Origin: Streptomyces sp. NBC_00271
Lineage (GTDB): Bacteria; Actinomycetota; Actinomycetes; Streptomycetales; Streptomycetaceae
NCBI RefSeq assembly: GCF_036178845.1
Contig: NZ_CP108070.1
Location: forward strand, 8,370,001-8,434,000
DNA length: 64,000 nt
Direction of reading: 5' to 3'
A program made the translations under genes and the position numbers. The notes under the pieces were generated by a model. That model ran no database searches and was not told the origin of the DNA. It was given only the letters and a program-made list of their open reading frames with translations. Shown here in pieces: positions 16,382 to 25,513 of this stretch. How positions within the stretch are numbered: position 1 is the first letter of the stretch; each line of letters begins with the position of its first letter.

Positions 16382-19201
16382 ATGCAGACCTCGTCGGACC
16401 GGCACGAGTACCCCTCCCACTGGGAGGCCGACGTGGTGCTGCGCGACGGCGGCACCGCCCGCATCAGGCCCATCACCGTCGACGACGCCGAGCGGCTGGT
16501 GAGCTTCTACGAGCAGGTCTCGGACGAGTCGAAGTACTACCGCTTCTTCGCGCCCTACCCGCGCCTGTCCGCCAAGGATGTCCACCGCTTCACGCACCAC
16601 GACTTTGTGGACAGGGTGGGACTCGCGGCCACGGTCGGCGGCGAGTTCATCGCCACCGTACGCTATGACCGTATTAATGCTGATGGTCGGCCCGCCTCGC
16701 TGCCCGCGGACGAGGCCGAGGTCGCTTTCCTCGTGCAGGACGCCCACCAGGGCCGCGGCGTCGCCTCGGCCCTCCTGGAGCACATCGCGGCCGTCGCCAG
16801 AGAGCGCGAGATCCGCCGTTTCGCCGCCGAGGTACTGCCCGCCAACAGCAAGATGATCAAGGTGTTCACGGACGCCGGTTACCAGCAGAAGCGGCACTTC
16901 GAGGACGGCGTCGTACGCCTGGAGTTCGACCTCGAACCCACCGACCGCTCGCTCGCCGTGCAGCGCGCGCGGGAGCAGCGCGCCGAGGCGCGGTCCGTGC
17001 AGCGACTGCTCGCGCCCGGCTCGGTCGCCGTCATCGGAGCGGGCCGCACCCCTGGCGGGGTGGGACGCAGCGTCCTCGACAACCTGCGCGAGGCCGGGTT
17101 CACCGGGCGGCTGTACGCCGTGAACAAGGCACTCCAGGAGAAGGAGCTCGGCGGCGTCCCGGCCCACCGCTCCGTCCGCGACATCGCCGAGCCCGTCGAC
17201 CTCGCGGTCGTCGCCGTGCCCGCGCCGTACGTCCCCGAAGTCGTCGCGGAGTGCGGCGAGCACGGGGTGCAGGGCCTCGTGGTCGTCTCTGCCGGGTACG
17301 CCGAGAGCGGCCCCGCCGGACGCGAGCGCCAGCGCGCACTCGTCCGCCAGGCGCGCACGTACGGGATGCGCATCATCGGACCGAACGCCTTCGGGGTGAT
17401 CAATACCTCCCCCAAAGTGCGCCTCAACGCCTCGCTCGCGCCCGAGATGCCGCGCCCCGGGCGGATAGGCCTGTTCGCCCAGTCCGGCGCGATCGGGATC
17501 GCGCTGCTCTCCCGGCTGCACCGGCGCGGCGGCGGCGTCACCGGCGTGACCGGAGTGTCCACCTTCGTCTCCTCCGGGAACCGGGCGGACGTGTCCGGTA
17601 ACGACGTACTCCAGTACTGGTACGACGACCCGGACACCGACGTCGCCCTGATGTACCTCGAATCCATCGGCAACCCGCGCAAGTTCACCCGGCTCGCCCG
17701 GCGGACGGCGGCCGCCAAGCCGCTGGTCGTGGTCCAGGGCGCGCGGCACGCCGCCGCTCCCCAGGGGCATGCCGTACGGGCCACCCGGCTGCCGCACGCC
17801 ACCGTGTCCGCGCTGCTGCGGCAGGCCGGGGTGATCCGGGTCGACACGATCACCGAGCTGGTCGACGCGGGGCTTCTGCTGGCCCGCCAGCCGCTCCCCG
17901 CCGGACCCCGGGTGGCCATCCTCGGCAACTCGGAGTCCCTGGGGCTGCTGACCTTCGACGCGTGCCTCGCCGAAGGACTGCGACCGCTTCCTCCGCTGGA
18001 TCTGACCACGGCGGCCTCGGCGGAGGACTTCCACCGGGCGCTGACGAAAGCCCTCGCCGATGACAGGTGCGACGCCGTGGTGGTGACCGCCATACCGGCG
18101 GTGGGGGAGACGTCGGCCCAGGACGCGGCCCTGGCGGAGGCCCTGCGATCGGCCTCGGCCTCGGCCCCGGCGAAGCCGGTGCTCGTGGTGCACGTCGAGC
18201 TCGGCGGGCTCGCGGAGGCCCTGTCGGCGGCGGCCAGCACCGCACCACAGGCGGCGTCCACGGCACCCGGCGCGGGCCAGGCACCCCGTCCCGCCGAACG
18301 CCCGGCCACCACGGTCGGCGGCCCCTCGGAGGCGAGCCCCCGGCTCATCCCCGCCTACCCCGCCGCCGAGCGCGCCGTCCGCGCCCTCGGCGAGGCCGTG
18401 AAGTACGCCCAGTGGCGGCGCGAGGCGGCCGACCCCGGCAAGGTCCCCGAGTACGAGGACATCGACGAGAAGGGCGCCGCCGAGCAGATCGACGAGCTGC
18501 TCTCCCGGGGCTCGGGACTGACGCTCGCCCCCGAGGACGCCTGCGTGCTGCTCGGGCGGTACGGCATCGACGTACACCGGGCACTGCCCGCGCCGACACC
18601 CGACGAGGCCGCGGCGGCCGCGCGCACCCTCGGTTACCCCGTGGCCCTCAAGACCACCGCACCGCACCTGAGACACCGCGCCGACCTGGGCGGCGTACGC
18701 CTGGACCTGACGGACGAGACGCAACTGAGGAGGGCGTACACGGAGTTGACCGACCTCTTCGGAACGCCGGAAGTGCTGCGCCCGGTCGTGCAGGGCATGG
18801 CGCCGCGCGGGGTCGACACGGTCGTACGCGCCGTCATCGACCCGGCGGCCGGAGCGGTGCTCTCGTTCGGCCTGGCCGGAGCTGCGTCGGAGCTGCTCGG
18901 GGACACGGCACACCGGCTGGTTCCGGTCACCGACCGGGACGCGAGCTCGCTGGTCCGGTCGATCCGGACGGCGCCGCTCCTGTTCGGCTGGCGTGGCTCG
19001 GCGCCGGTCGACACCTTGGCCCTCGAAGAGCTGATGCTGCGCGTCTCGCGGCTGGTCGACGACCACCCGGAGGTCGTCGCCGTCTCCCTGGAGCCGGTGG
19101 TGGTCGCCCCGCGCGGCCTGAGCGTGCTCGGCGCCACCGTGCGGCTGGCCCGCGCCCCCGTTCGCGACGACCTCGGCCCCCGCACGCTTCCCGTCGTCTG
19201 A
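16382..19201 (+). CDS. Protein acyltransferase: N-terminal GNAT fused to NDP-forming acyl-CoA synthetase-like domain
   Basis: This 939-residue protein starts at ATG 16382 (MQTSSDRHEYPSHW). Residues about 15-180 form a GNAT acetyltransferase with the acyl-CoA motif QGRGVASALLEH. The rest resembles ADP-forming acyl-CoA synthetase: a CoA-binding domain (SVAVIGAGRTPGGVG), succinyl-CoA ligase-like domains (FAQSGAIGIALLSR) and an ATP-grasp-like C-terminus. The domain order matches the type II Pat/PatA lysine acyltransferases of Streptomyces, which acetylate and inhibit acetyl-CoA synthetase. A Pro/Ala/Thr-rich linker lies near residues 620-660. The -10 box position supports this start rather than an upstream in-frame one. 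Confidence 0.9.
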   Translation: MQTSSDRHEYPSHWEADVVLRDGGTARIRPITVDDAERLVSFYEQVSDESKYYRFFAPYPRLSAKDVHRFTHHDFVDRVGLAATVGGEFIATVRYDRINADGRPASLPADEAEVAFLVQDAHQGRGVASALLEHIAAVAREREIRRFAAEVLPANSKMIKVFTDAGYQQKRHFEDGVVRLEFDLEPTDRSLAVQRAREQRAEARSVQRLLAPGSVAVIGAGRTPGGVGRSVLDNLREAGFTGRLYAVNKALQEKELGGVPAHRSVRDIAEPVDLAVVAVPAPYVPEVVAECGEHGVQGLVVVSAGYAESGPAGRERQRALVRQARTYGMRIIGPNAFGVINTSPKVRLNASLAPEMPRPGRIGLFAQSGAIGIALLSRLHRRGGGVTGVTGVSTFVSSGNRADVSGNDVLQYWYDDPDTDVALMYLESIGNPRKFTRLARRTAAAKPLVVVQGARHAAAPQGHAVRATRLPHATVSALLRQAGVIRVDTITELVDAGLLLARQPLPAGPRVAILGNSESLGLLTFDACLAEGLRPLPPLDLTTAASAEDFHRALTKALADDRCDAVVVTAIPAVGETSAQDAALAEALRSASASAPAKPVLVVHVELGGLAEALSAAASTAPQAASTAPGAGQAPRPAERPATTVGGPSEASPRLIPAYPAAERAVRALGEAVKYAQWRREAADPGKVPEYEDIDEKGAAEQIDELLSRGSGLTLAPEDACVLLGRYGIDVHRALPAPTPDEAAAAARTLGYPVALKTTAPHLRHRADLGGVRLDLTDETQLRRAYTELTDLFGTPEVLRPVVQGMAPRGVDTVVRAVIDPAAGAVLSFGLAGAASELLGDTAHRLVPVTDRDASSLVRSIRTAPLLFGWRGSAPVDTLALEELMLRVSRLVDDHPEVVAVSLEPVVVAPRGLSVLGATVRLARAPVRDDLGPRTLPVV

Positions 19202-19337
19202 GCCCTGCCGGTCCGGTGGCCCGTACCGTGCCGGCCCGTCGTCCGAGCCGTACCGGCACCCGCCGCCGTCGACGATTCGTTCTGATCCGTCCACGACAGA
19301 CACCCGCGAGCGGTGCCTCGCAGTCAGTGGGCCACCG

Positions 19338-19343
19338 TAGGAT
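19338..19343 (+). promoter_or_regulatory. -10 box of a leaderless DUF5998 transcript
   Basis: TAGGAT ends 7 nt before ATG 19351 and helps decide that start over ATG 19342. Confidence 0.55.
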
Positions 19344-19350
19344 GGACGTC

Positions 19351-19938
19351 ATGGCCAAGACCAGTACGACGACCCAGGGGCTGCGAGCGGCGATCGAGCG
19401 CAGCGGCTACTACCCGGCCCTCGTGGCCGAGGCGGTGGAGGCCGCGATCGGCGGCGACACCATCCGGTCGTACCTGGTCCACCAGGAGACCACGTTCGAC
19501 GCCAACGAGGTGCGCCGGCACGTGACCGTGCTCGTCCTCACCGGCAACCGCTTCATCGTGAGCCACACCGACGAGCAGAACGCGGACACGACCTCACCGA
19601 CGCCGTACGCCACGACCTCGACCGAGTCCGTGAAACTCGGCCGGATCTCGTCGGTCGTCGTCAGCCGGGTCGTCGCCAACCCCGAGTCGTACACGCCGGG
19701 CGCGCTGCCCCGCGAGGTCGTCCTGACCATCGGCTGGGGCGCGGTCTCCCGCATCGACCTGGAGCCCGCGGCCTGCGGCGACCCCAACTGCGAGGCGGAC
19801 CACGGCTACACGGGCAACTCGACGGCGGACGACCTGAGCCTGCGCGTCAGCGAGGCCGGGGACGGCCCGGAGACGGTGCGCCAGGCCCTCGCCTTCGCGC
19901 AGTCCCTCTCCGAGGCGACCGCGGACATCACCCGCTGA
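19351..19938 (+). CDS. DUF5998-like conserved actinobacterial protein
   Basis: This 195-residue soluble protein starts MAKTSTTTQGLRAAI. It has an N-terminal helical part (LVAEAVEAAIGGDTI) and a beta-rich core (VTVLVLTGNRFIVSHTDE, VVLTIGWGAVSRIDLEP), with CGDPNCEADHGYTG near the C-terminus as a possible metal or redox site. I recognise it as a conserved actinobacterial protein of unknown function (DUF5998-like). Its stop overlaps the start of the next gene (TGATG), so the two are probably co-translated. Confidence 0.8.
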   Translation: MAKTSTTTQGLRAAIERSGYYPALVAEAVEAAIGGDTIRSYLVHQETTFDANEVRRHVTVLVLTGNRFIVSHTDEQNADTTSPTPYATTSTESVKLGRISSVVVSRVVANPESYTPGALPREVVLTIGWGAVSRIDLEPAACGDPNCEADHGYTGNSTADDLSLRVSEAGDGPETVRQALAFAQSLSEATADITR

Positions 19939-21125
19939 TGGCGCTGCCCACCTGGGACCACCCGGAACCGCTGGCCATCGATTCCGCGCCCGTCCCCGAA
20001 TACGGCGCGGGCTCGCTCGCCGATCTGCTGCCCACGCTCGCCGCCGGCATGGGCGTCCCCGGCATGACCACCGCCATACCGGAACTGACCGAGGCCGACC
20101 GGAACTGCGTCTTCCTGATCGACGGCCTCGGCTGGGAGCAACTGAAGGCGCACCCGGACGAGGCCCCCTTCATGAGCTCCCTCCTGGGCAGCTCGCGCGG
20201 CGGCACCGGCCGCCCGATCACCGCCGGCTACCCGGCGACCACCGCGAGTTCCCTGGCCTCCGTCGGCACGGGCCTGCCGCCCGGCGCGCACGGCCTGCCC
20301 GGCTACACCGTGCGCAACCCGAGGACCGGCGAGCTGATGAACCAGCTGCGCTGGAGTCCCTGGACGGAACCCCGCGCCTGGCAGCCGTATCCCACCGTCT
20401 TCCAGCTCGCGGACGCGGCGGGTGTGCACACGGCCCAGGTCTCGTCCCCCACTTTCCAGAACACCCCGCTCACGAAGATCGCCCTGAGCGGCGGAACGTT
20501 CCACGGGCGGCTGTCCGGCGAGGAGCGCATGGACCTCGCGGCCGAACAACTGGCCGCCGGCGACCGCTCGTTGGTGTACACCTACTACGCCGAGGTGGAC
20601 GGCAAGGGCCACCGCTTCGGCATCGACTCGGACCCCTGGCGCGGTCAGTTGATGTACGTCGACCGCCTGGTCCAGCGCCTCGCGGAGCAACTGCCCCCGC
20701 GCGCGGCGCTGTACATCACCGCCGACCACGGCATGATCGACATCCCCTTCGACGAGCAGCACCGCATCGACTTCGATGAGGACTGGGAGCTGCGCGCGGG
20801 AGTCGCCCTGCTGGGCGGCGAGGCCCGGGCCCGGCATGTGTACGCCGTCCCGGGTGCCGAGGCGGACGTCCTGACCTGCTGGCGCGAGGTCCTCGGCGAG
20901 CAGTTCTGGGTGGCTTCACGCGACGAGGCGATCGCGGCGGGCTGGTTCGGACCGCAGGTCGACGAACGGGTGTACGCCCGGATCGGCGACGTCGTGGCGG
21001 CGGCCTGCGACGACGTCCTGATCGTCGCGACCGAGCGGGAGCCGAAGGAGTCGGCGATGGTCGGCAACCACGGTTCGATGGCACCGGTGGAGCAGCACGT
21101 TCCGCTTCTGGAAGTACGTACCTGA
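19938..21125 (+). CDS. Alkaline phosphatase superfamily (nucleotide pyrophosphatase/phosphodiesterase-like) protein
   Basis: This 395-residue enzyme is related to type I phosphodiesterases/nucleotide pyrophosphatases. Metal-binding and nucleophile elements are visible: LIDGLGWE near residue 59 (Asp), AGYPATTASSLASVGTG with the Thr nucleophile, YYAEVDGKGHRFG, and TADHGMIDIP with the Asp-His pair. There is no signal peptide, so it is probably cytoplasmic. It overlaps the DUF5998-like gene by one base and precedes thymidine kinase. The substrate is unknown. Confidence 0.88.
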   Translation: MALPTWDHPEPLAIDSAPVPEYGAGSLADLLPTLAAGMGVPGMTTAIPELTEADRNCVFLIDGLGWEQLKAHPDEAPFMSSLLGSSRGGTGRPITAGYPATTASSLASVGTGLPPGAHGLPGYTVRNPRTGELMNQLRWSPWTEPRAWQPYPTVFQLADAAGVHTAQVSSPTFQNTPLTKIALSGGTFHGRLSGEERMDLAAEQLAAGDRSLVYTYYAEVDGKGHRFGIDSDPWRGQLMYVDRLVQRLAEQLPPRAALYITADHGMIDIPFDEQHRIDFDEDWELRAGVALLGGEARARHVYAVPGAEADVLTCWREVLGEQFWVASRDEAIAAGWFGPQVDERVYARIGDVVAAACDDVLIVATEREPKESAMVGNHGSMAPVEQHVPLLEVRT

Positions 21126-21187
21126 CCCCTCCCCGCCCGTCTCTGCTCCGCCCGCCTCCCTTCTTGCCGAAAGGTGCTCAACTCCCT

Positions 21188-21835
21188 ATGCCCGAGCTGG
21201 TGTTCTTCTCCGGAACGATGGACTGCGGGAAGTCGACGCTGGCTCTCCAGATCGAGCACAACCGCTCGGCCCGGGGCCTGCAGGGCATGATCTTCACGCG
21301 CGACGACCGCGCGGGGGAGGGCAAGCTCTCCTCGCGCCTCGGCCTGGTCACGGATGCCGTGGAGGTCGCGGACGACCAGGACCTCTACGCGTACCTCGTC
21401 GACCACCTCTCCCAGGGCGGCCGGGCGGACTACGTGATCGCGGACGAGGCGCAGTTCCTGGCCCCCGGCCAGATCGACCAACTGGCCCGGACGGTCGACG
21501 ACCTGGGGATCGACGTCTTCGCGTTCGGCATCACCACCGACTTCCGCTCCAAGCTCTTCCCCGGCTCCCAGCGCCTCGTCGAGCTCGCCGACCGGGTCGA
21601 GGTCCTCCAGGTCGAGGCTCTGTGCTGGTGCGGCGCCCGTGCCACCCACAACGCCCGCACGATAGGCGGCGAAATGGTCGTCGAGGGCGCCCAGGTGGTC
21701 GTAGGCGACGTCAATCAGGCGGAGGACATCGGCTACGAGGTTCTGTGCCGTCGACACCACCGGCGCCGGATGACGGCGGCGACGGCCCGCGCGGGCGCCC
21801 TCTCGCCCGACGTACTGCCGATCGCCTCCGCCTGA
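21188..21835 (+). CDS. tdk: Thymidine kinase (type II)
   Basis: This 215-residue enzyme phosphorylates thymidine with ATP in the salvage pathway. The P-loop is SGTMDCGKST (residues about 8-17), the Walker B-like motif is DEAQFL, and the structural zinc ligands appear in CWCGARATHNAR and CRRHHRRR. I took ATG 21188 (MPELVFF) because it gives the family N-terminus and follows GAAAGGTGCTC; an upstream ATG would add 8 residues. It ends 20 bp from the convergent VOC gene. Confidence 0.9.
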   Translation: MPELVFFSGTMDCGKSTLALQIEHNRSARGLQGMIFTRDDRAGEGKLSSRLGLVTDAVEVADDQDLYAYLVDHLSQGGRADYVIADEAQFLAPGQIDQLARTVDDLGIDVFAFGITTDFRSKLFPGSQRLVELADRVEVLQVEALCWCGARATHNARTIGGEMVVEGAQVVVGDVNQAEDIGYEVLCRRHHRRRMTAATARAGALSPDVLPIASA

Positions 21836-21855
21836 CTCTCAGCGCGCTGCGTGCG

Positions 21856-22665
21856 TCATCGCTCGGTGCGGATCACCGAGAACACCGCGCCCTCCGGGTC
21901 CGCCACCGTGGCCACCCGTCCGTAGGGCGAGTCGTGGGCCGCCTTGAGGAGGTGTCCGCCGAGATCGGTGGCCTGGGCGACGGCCTCGTCCACGTCCGCG
22001 ACCTCGAAATACGTCAGCCAGTGCGCGCCGCGGTCGCGGGGCAGGCCGTGGCCGACGCCGTGCATGCCTGCCACCGGGCGGCCGTCGATGTGCAGGGTCA
22101 TGTAGTCGAAGTCGGCCGAGACGACCGGCTCCGGCTCGTGTCCGAAGACCCCCTGGTAGAACTTGACGACGCTTTCGGTGTCGCGGGTCACCAACTCGAT
22201 CCAGGCGGGGGTGCCGTGCACCCCGTGGAGCGCCGTTCCCAGATGGGCCGCCGCCTGCCAGACCCCGAAGACGGCGCCCGTGGGGTCCGAGGCGATCAGC
22301 AGCCGCCCGGCCTCTCCGGCGTCCAGGGGACCCACGCCCACGGTGCCGCCGCAGTGCCGTACCGACTCGGCGGTGTGGTTCACGTCCTCCGAGGCGAAGT
22401 ACGGCGTCCAGGCGATCGGCAGATGCCGGTCGGGTGGCATCTGTCCGATTCCCGCCACCTCGTGGCCGTCGAGCAGCGCCCGCGCATACGGGCCGAGCTG
22501 CCGCGGGCCCGGCTGGAACTCCCAGCCGAACAGCTCTCCGTAGAACTCCTGGGTCGTGGCCATCCCGTGCACCATCAGGCTCACCCAGCAGGGCACGCCG
22601 GGTGCGTGCCGAGCGTTCGTGGTGCCGTTCGGGCCGGCCGACTCCCGTGCCTCGGTCATCGTCAC
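21856..22665 (-). CDS. VOC (glyoxalase/bleomycin-resistance fold) protein with two domains
   Basis: The 269-residue protein holds two vicinal-oxygen-chelate modules in tandem. The first, from PCWVSLMVHG to VFGVWQA, carries GVPCWVSL and FYGELFGWEF. The second, from AWIELVTRD to FSVIRTER, carries FYQGVFGHEP. These folds bind metals or small hydrophobic ligands; the actual reaction cannot be called. In actinomycetes they often act in detoxification or hydroxylation. No operon partner. Confidence 0.85.
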   Translation of the reverse strand: MTMTEARESAGPNGTTNARHAPGVPCWVSLMVHGMATTQEFYGELFGWEFQPGPRQLGPYARALLDGHEVAGIGQMPPDRHLPIAWTPYFASEDVNHTAESVRHCGGTVGVGPLDAGEAGRLLIASDPTGAVFGVWQAAAHLGTALHGVHGTPAWIELVTRDTESVVKFYQGVFGHEPEPVVSADFDYMTLHIDGRPVAGMHGVGHGLPRDRGAHWLTYFEVADVDEAVAQATDLGGHLLKAAHDSPYGRVATVADPEGAVFSVIRTER

Positions 22666-22983
22666 TCTCTTCTCGGCCCCTCGCGGTGGCCGTTCACCTT
22701 CCGCCTACGAACACGCGTACCGCAATCGCGCGCGTGCACGCCCCGTGCCGATGCTCGCACCACCCGTCACCCTGCGCGCCCCGGCGGCGTCATCGTGTAG
22801 TGGTCCACTGCCGGAGAATGCCCGATGAGCCGTTTCCCATCCGTTTCCGCGTGATTGCCGGGGAGTGTCCATCGGCTGTACAGCATGTGCCCGAACCCGT
22901 ACGCCCGGTGATCGGACCTGTCCGGCCGAGCAGAGTAGCCGGACCTGGACGCCGGGGCCACCCCGTACGCGAGGATGGTGGCC
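22666..22983. other. Non-coding gap of about 320 bp
   Basis: This lies between the divergent VOC and sulfurtransferase genes. No gene or strong motif was seen apart from the -10-like GAGGAT at 22971-22976 before the sulfurtransferase. Confidence 0.5.
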
Positions 22984-23835
22984 ATGAACGCCATCATCTC
23001 CGCATCCGAACTCGCGAGTGACCTGGTGGGACCGAACCCGCCGGTCGTGCTCGACATCCGCTGGCAGCTCTCCATGGCGACGGCCGCCGGGGCCGCCCCC
23101 TTCGACGGCCGGGCCGCCTACGCGGCAGGGCACATCCCCGGCGCGGTCTTCGTCGACCTGGATGCCGAACTCGCCGGGGAGCCGGGCGAGGGCGGCCGCC
23201 ATCCGCTGCCCGACCTGGAGGTCTTCGGCGAGGCGATGCGGGCCGCCGGGGTGTCGGCGGACCGGGATGTCGTCGTGTACGACGGTGGCGTGGGGTGGGC
23301 CGCCGCGCGGGCCTGGTGGCTGCTGGGCTGGACGGGGCATCCGTCGGTGCGCGTGCTGGACGGCGGGCTGGCCGCCTGGAGCGGGCCGGTGTCCTCGGAG
23401 GTCGCCGAGCCCGCCCCCGGAACCTTCGAGCCGGTCGCGGGCGCCCGGCCGCTGCTGGACGCGGACGGGGCCGCCGCGCTCGCTCGTACGGGGCTGCTGC
23501 TCGACGCCCGGGCCGGGGAGCGCTATCGGGGCGAGGTCGAGCCGATCGACCCCGTGGGCGGGCACATCCCGGGCGCGGTCTCGGCGCCGACCACGGAGAA
23601 CGTCACGGAAACCGGCGAGTTCCGGCCATCGGGCGAGCTCGCGGAGCGCTTCAAGTCCCTCGGTGTGACCGGCACTTCGGAGGTCGGCGTCTACTGCGGT
23701 TCGGGCGTGTCCGCCGCTCACGAGGTACTGGCACTCGCCGTCGCGGGCATCCCGGCCGCGCTGTACGTGGGTTCCTGGTCGGAGTGGTCGAGGGACCGCG
23801 GCCGTCCGGTCGCGGTGGGCCCCGACCCCCAGTAA
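22984..23835 (+). CDS. Sulfurtransferase with two rhodanese domains
   Basis: This 283-residue enzyme moves sulfane sulfur from thiosulfate or mercaptopyruvate to an acceptor. An N-terminal inactive rhodanese domain (VVLDIRWQL, GHIPGAVFVDLDAEL) is followed by a catalytic one with Cys in VYCGSGVSA. The layout matches SseA/CysA-type thiosulfate sulfurtransferases. ATG 22984 lies 7 nt after GAGGAT and is preferred over ATG 22975. The last codons and the stop are duplicated downstream as 33-bp tandem repeats. Confidence 0.92.
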   Translation: MNAIISASELASDLVGPNPPVVLDIRWQLSMATAAGAAPFDGRAAYAAGHIPGAVFVDLDAELAGEPGEGGRHPLPDLEVFGEAMRAAGVSADRDVVVYDGGVGWAAARAWWLLGWTGHPSVRVLDGGLAAWSGPVSSEVAEPAPGTFEPVAGARPLLDADGAAALARTGLLLDARAGERYRGEVEPIDPVGGHIPGAVSAPTTENVTETGEFRPSGELAERFKSLGVTGTSEVGVYCGSGVSAAHEVLALAVAGIPAALYVGSWSEWSRDRGRPVAVGPDPQ

Positions 23836-23942
23836 CGGCAAGTCGTGGTGGGCCCCGATCCCGAGTAACGGCAAGTCGTGGTGGGCCCCGATCCCGAGTA
23901 ACGGCAAGTCGCGGTAGGCCCCGCCCCCGAGCAACGGCAAAG
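23818..23942. repeat. 33-bp tandem repeat, about 3.8 units, spanning the stop codon
   Basis: Units at 23818-23850, 23851-23883, 23884-23916 and a partial one to about 23942 share the core CCGAGTAACGGCAAGTCG. The first unit contains the sulfurtransferase stop codon, so the gene tail (GPDPQ-stop) is repeated out of use. It lies just before a terminator. Confidence 0.92.
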
Positions 23943-23970
23943 GGGCCCGCTCCAGCGTGGCGCGGGCCCC
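23942..23970. terminator. Terminator between sulfurtransferase and sepH
   Basis: Perfect 9-bp arms GGGGCCCGC and GCGGGCCCC with an 11-nt loop lie between two convergent genes and probably work in both directions. Confidence 0.75.
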
Positions 23971-23986
23971 GATGTCGTACAACTGA

Positions 23987-25042
23987 CTAGTCCTGCTTCT
24001 TTCGTCGCGTCCCGAAGACGATCTCGTCCCAGCTCGGGACCGCCGCTCTGCGGCCCGGGCGGACGCCGTCGGCCTCGGCCTGGCGGTCGGTCGCACCGAC
24101 GAGACGGTCGCGGTGGCTGCCGACCGAGCGGGGCATGAGCACGTCCGCGTAGGCGGATCCGGCGCCGGCCGAGGCCGCGGGGGCCGGTGGCTCCTCCGCC
24201 TCGGGCTCGGTCGGTGGCTCCTCCGTCGCCGGGAGTTCCGCGGTGGCGGGTCGCTCGGGCACCACCATGTCGCCCCGGAAGCTGGGCACCGCTTCCAGGA
24301 GGCTGGTGAGCGAGTCGCGGTCGCTCACACTCTCCTCGATCGGATCCGGGGATGGCCCGGGCAGGCTCGGGCGCTCCATCTGCCGGTCCAGGGCACGGTC
24401 CAGCGGGCGGTCGCGCGGCAGCCGTGCGATCCGTGGGACGAACGGGAAGCTCGGCTCGGGCGCCGCGAGGTCGTCGGACTCGCCGATCAGCGAGCGCGCC
24501 TCGTCGTCCACGGCCTGGACGAGCCGCCGGGGTGGGTCGTACGTCCAGCTCGCCGAGTGCGGCTCGCCCGCGACCCGGTAGACCAACAGCACTTCCCACG
24601 TGCCGTCGTCACGACGCCACGAGTCCCACTGGACGGTGTCCTTCTCGGCGCCCCGGATCAGCAGCCGTTCCTGGACGGCCTCACCGAGTTGGGGTCCGGC
24701 GTTCTCACCGGGGCGGCGGACAGGAGTCTTCCGGGCTCGCTCGGCCATGAAGGCACGCTCGGCGAGCACGGGGCCTTCGAAGCGACGCACCCGGTCGACG
24801 GGAATTCCCGCGAGCTGGGCGACTTCCTCCGCGGAGGCGCCGGCACGTATCCGCGCCTGGATGTCTCGGGGGCGGAGATGGCTCTCCACCTCGATCTCGA
24901 TCTGGCCGAGGCGGGGACGGTCGCCGCGAACAGCGGCGCGCAGACGCTCGTCAATCGGAAGCGTGTACTCCGTGCTGTCCGCAGCCTTCAGCACCAGCCG
25001 TGTGCCGTCGTTAGAGACGGCCACGACACGCAGTTCGGGCAT
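23987..25042 (-). CDS. sepH: Cell division protein SepH
   Basis: This 351-residue protein starts at ATG 25042 (MPELRVVAVSNDGTRLVLK) behind GGGAGGTCCCC. The N-terminal DUF3071 domain with a helix-turn-helix-like part (GASAEEVAQLAGIPVDRVRRFEGP, near residues 75-98) is followed by a long acidic, proline-rich disordered region and a short conserved C-terminal motif (PSWDEIVFGTRRKK). SepH binds FtsZ and stimulates its assembly into division septa in Streptomyces and mycobacteria. The match to that architecture is close. Confidence 0.92.
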   Translation of the reverse strand: MPELRVVAVSNDGTRLVLKAADSTEYTLPIDERLRAAVRGDRPRLGQIEIEVESHLRPRDIQARIRAGASAEEVAQLAGIPVDRVRRFEGPVLAERAFMAERARKTPVRRPGENAGPQLGEAVQERLLIRGAEKDTVQWDSWRRDDGTWEVLLVYRVAGEPHSASWTYDPPRRLVQAVDDEARSLIGESDDLAAPEPSFPFVPRIARLPRDRPLDRALDRQMERPSLPGPSPDPIEESVSDRDSLTSLLEAVPSFRGDMVVPERPATAELPATEEPPTEPEAEEPPAPAASAGAGSAYADVLMPRSVGSHRDRLVGATDRQAEADGVRPGRRAAVPSWDEIVFGTRRKKQD

Positions 25043-25513
25043 GGGGACCTCCCGGGTGGTGCCTGCCGACGTCACGTGCGTCGCTGCTTCCGCTAGTCGA
25101 GTGTGGCCTGCCCGGGTGCAGCCTGCCACAACCTTGCCGAGTTGCCCGGCGTGTCGGGCACGGGCCCGGGGTTGCCGTTATGGCACGGTTACCTATTCGC
25201 AACGCTAAGTGACGAACTCCATCACCCTGTGCAACGAGCCCCCTCCCGGCGGTCCTGTCAGGCCCCGGACACCCTGGCGGGAGTCCGGACCCAGGGCTCG
25301 CAACAGTACTCCATTCGGGCCATGTGCGTGGATCGGCGCGCCGCCCAACTTCTAGTGAGGGGTGGTAGTTGGCCGTCCACTGTGCCGTATTCGTGACCTT
25401 GAAACGTGTTGTACTTCACGTAATCGCCAGAAACGGAACTAAACGTTTCGCCCGTCCGTCCCTTTCTCGTGCAAGCGGTCGAGAAGTACGGGAAAGGCAG
25501 GCAAGGTCCGGGG
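25043..25513. other. Non-coding gap of about 470 bp
   Basis: This lies between the divergent sepH and membrane-protein genes. The only structure seen is GAAACG-N8-CGTTTC near 25432-25451, a short inverted repeat about 60 bp before the membrane-protein start that could be an operator. No gene was recognised. Confidence 0.45.

Noticed and set aside
16334..19303. Very long open frame of 989 codons antisense to the acyltransferase gene
   Set aside because: It is a mirror of GC-rich codon bias on the opposite strand, low in complexity and with no domain, while the sense strand encodes a clear two-domain enzyme.
23818..23942. 33-bp repeats as a possible CRISPR array
   Set aside because: The repeats are directly tandem with no spacers and begin inside a gene end.
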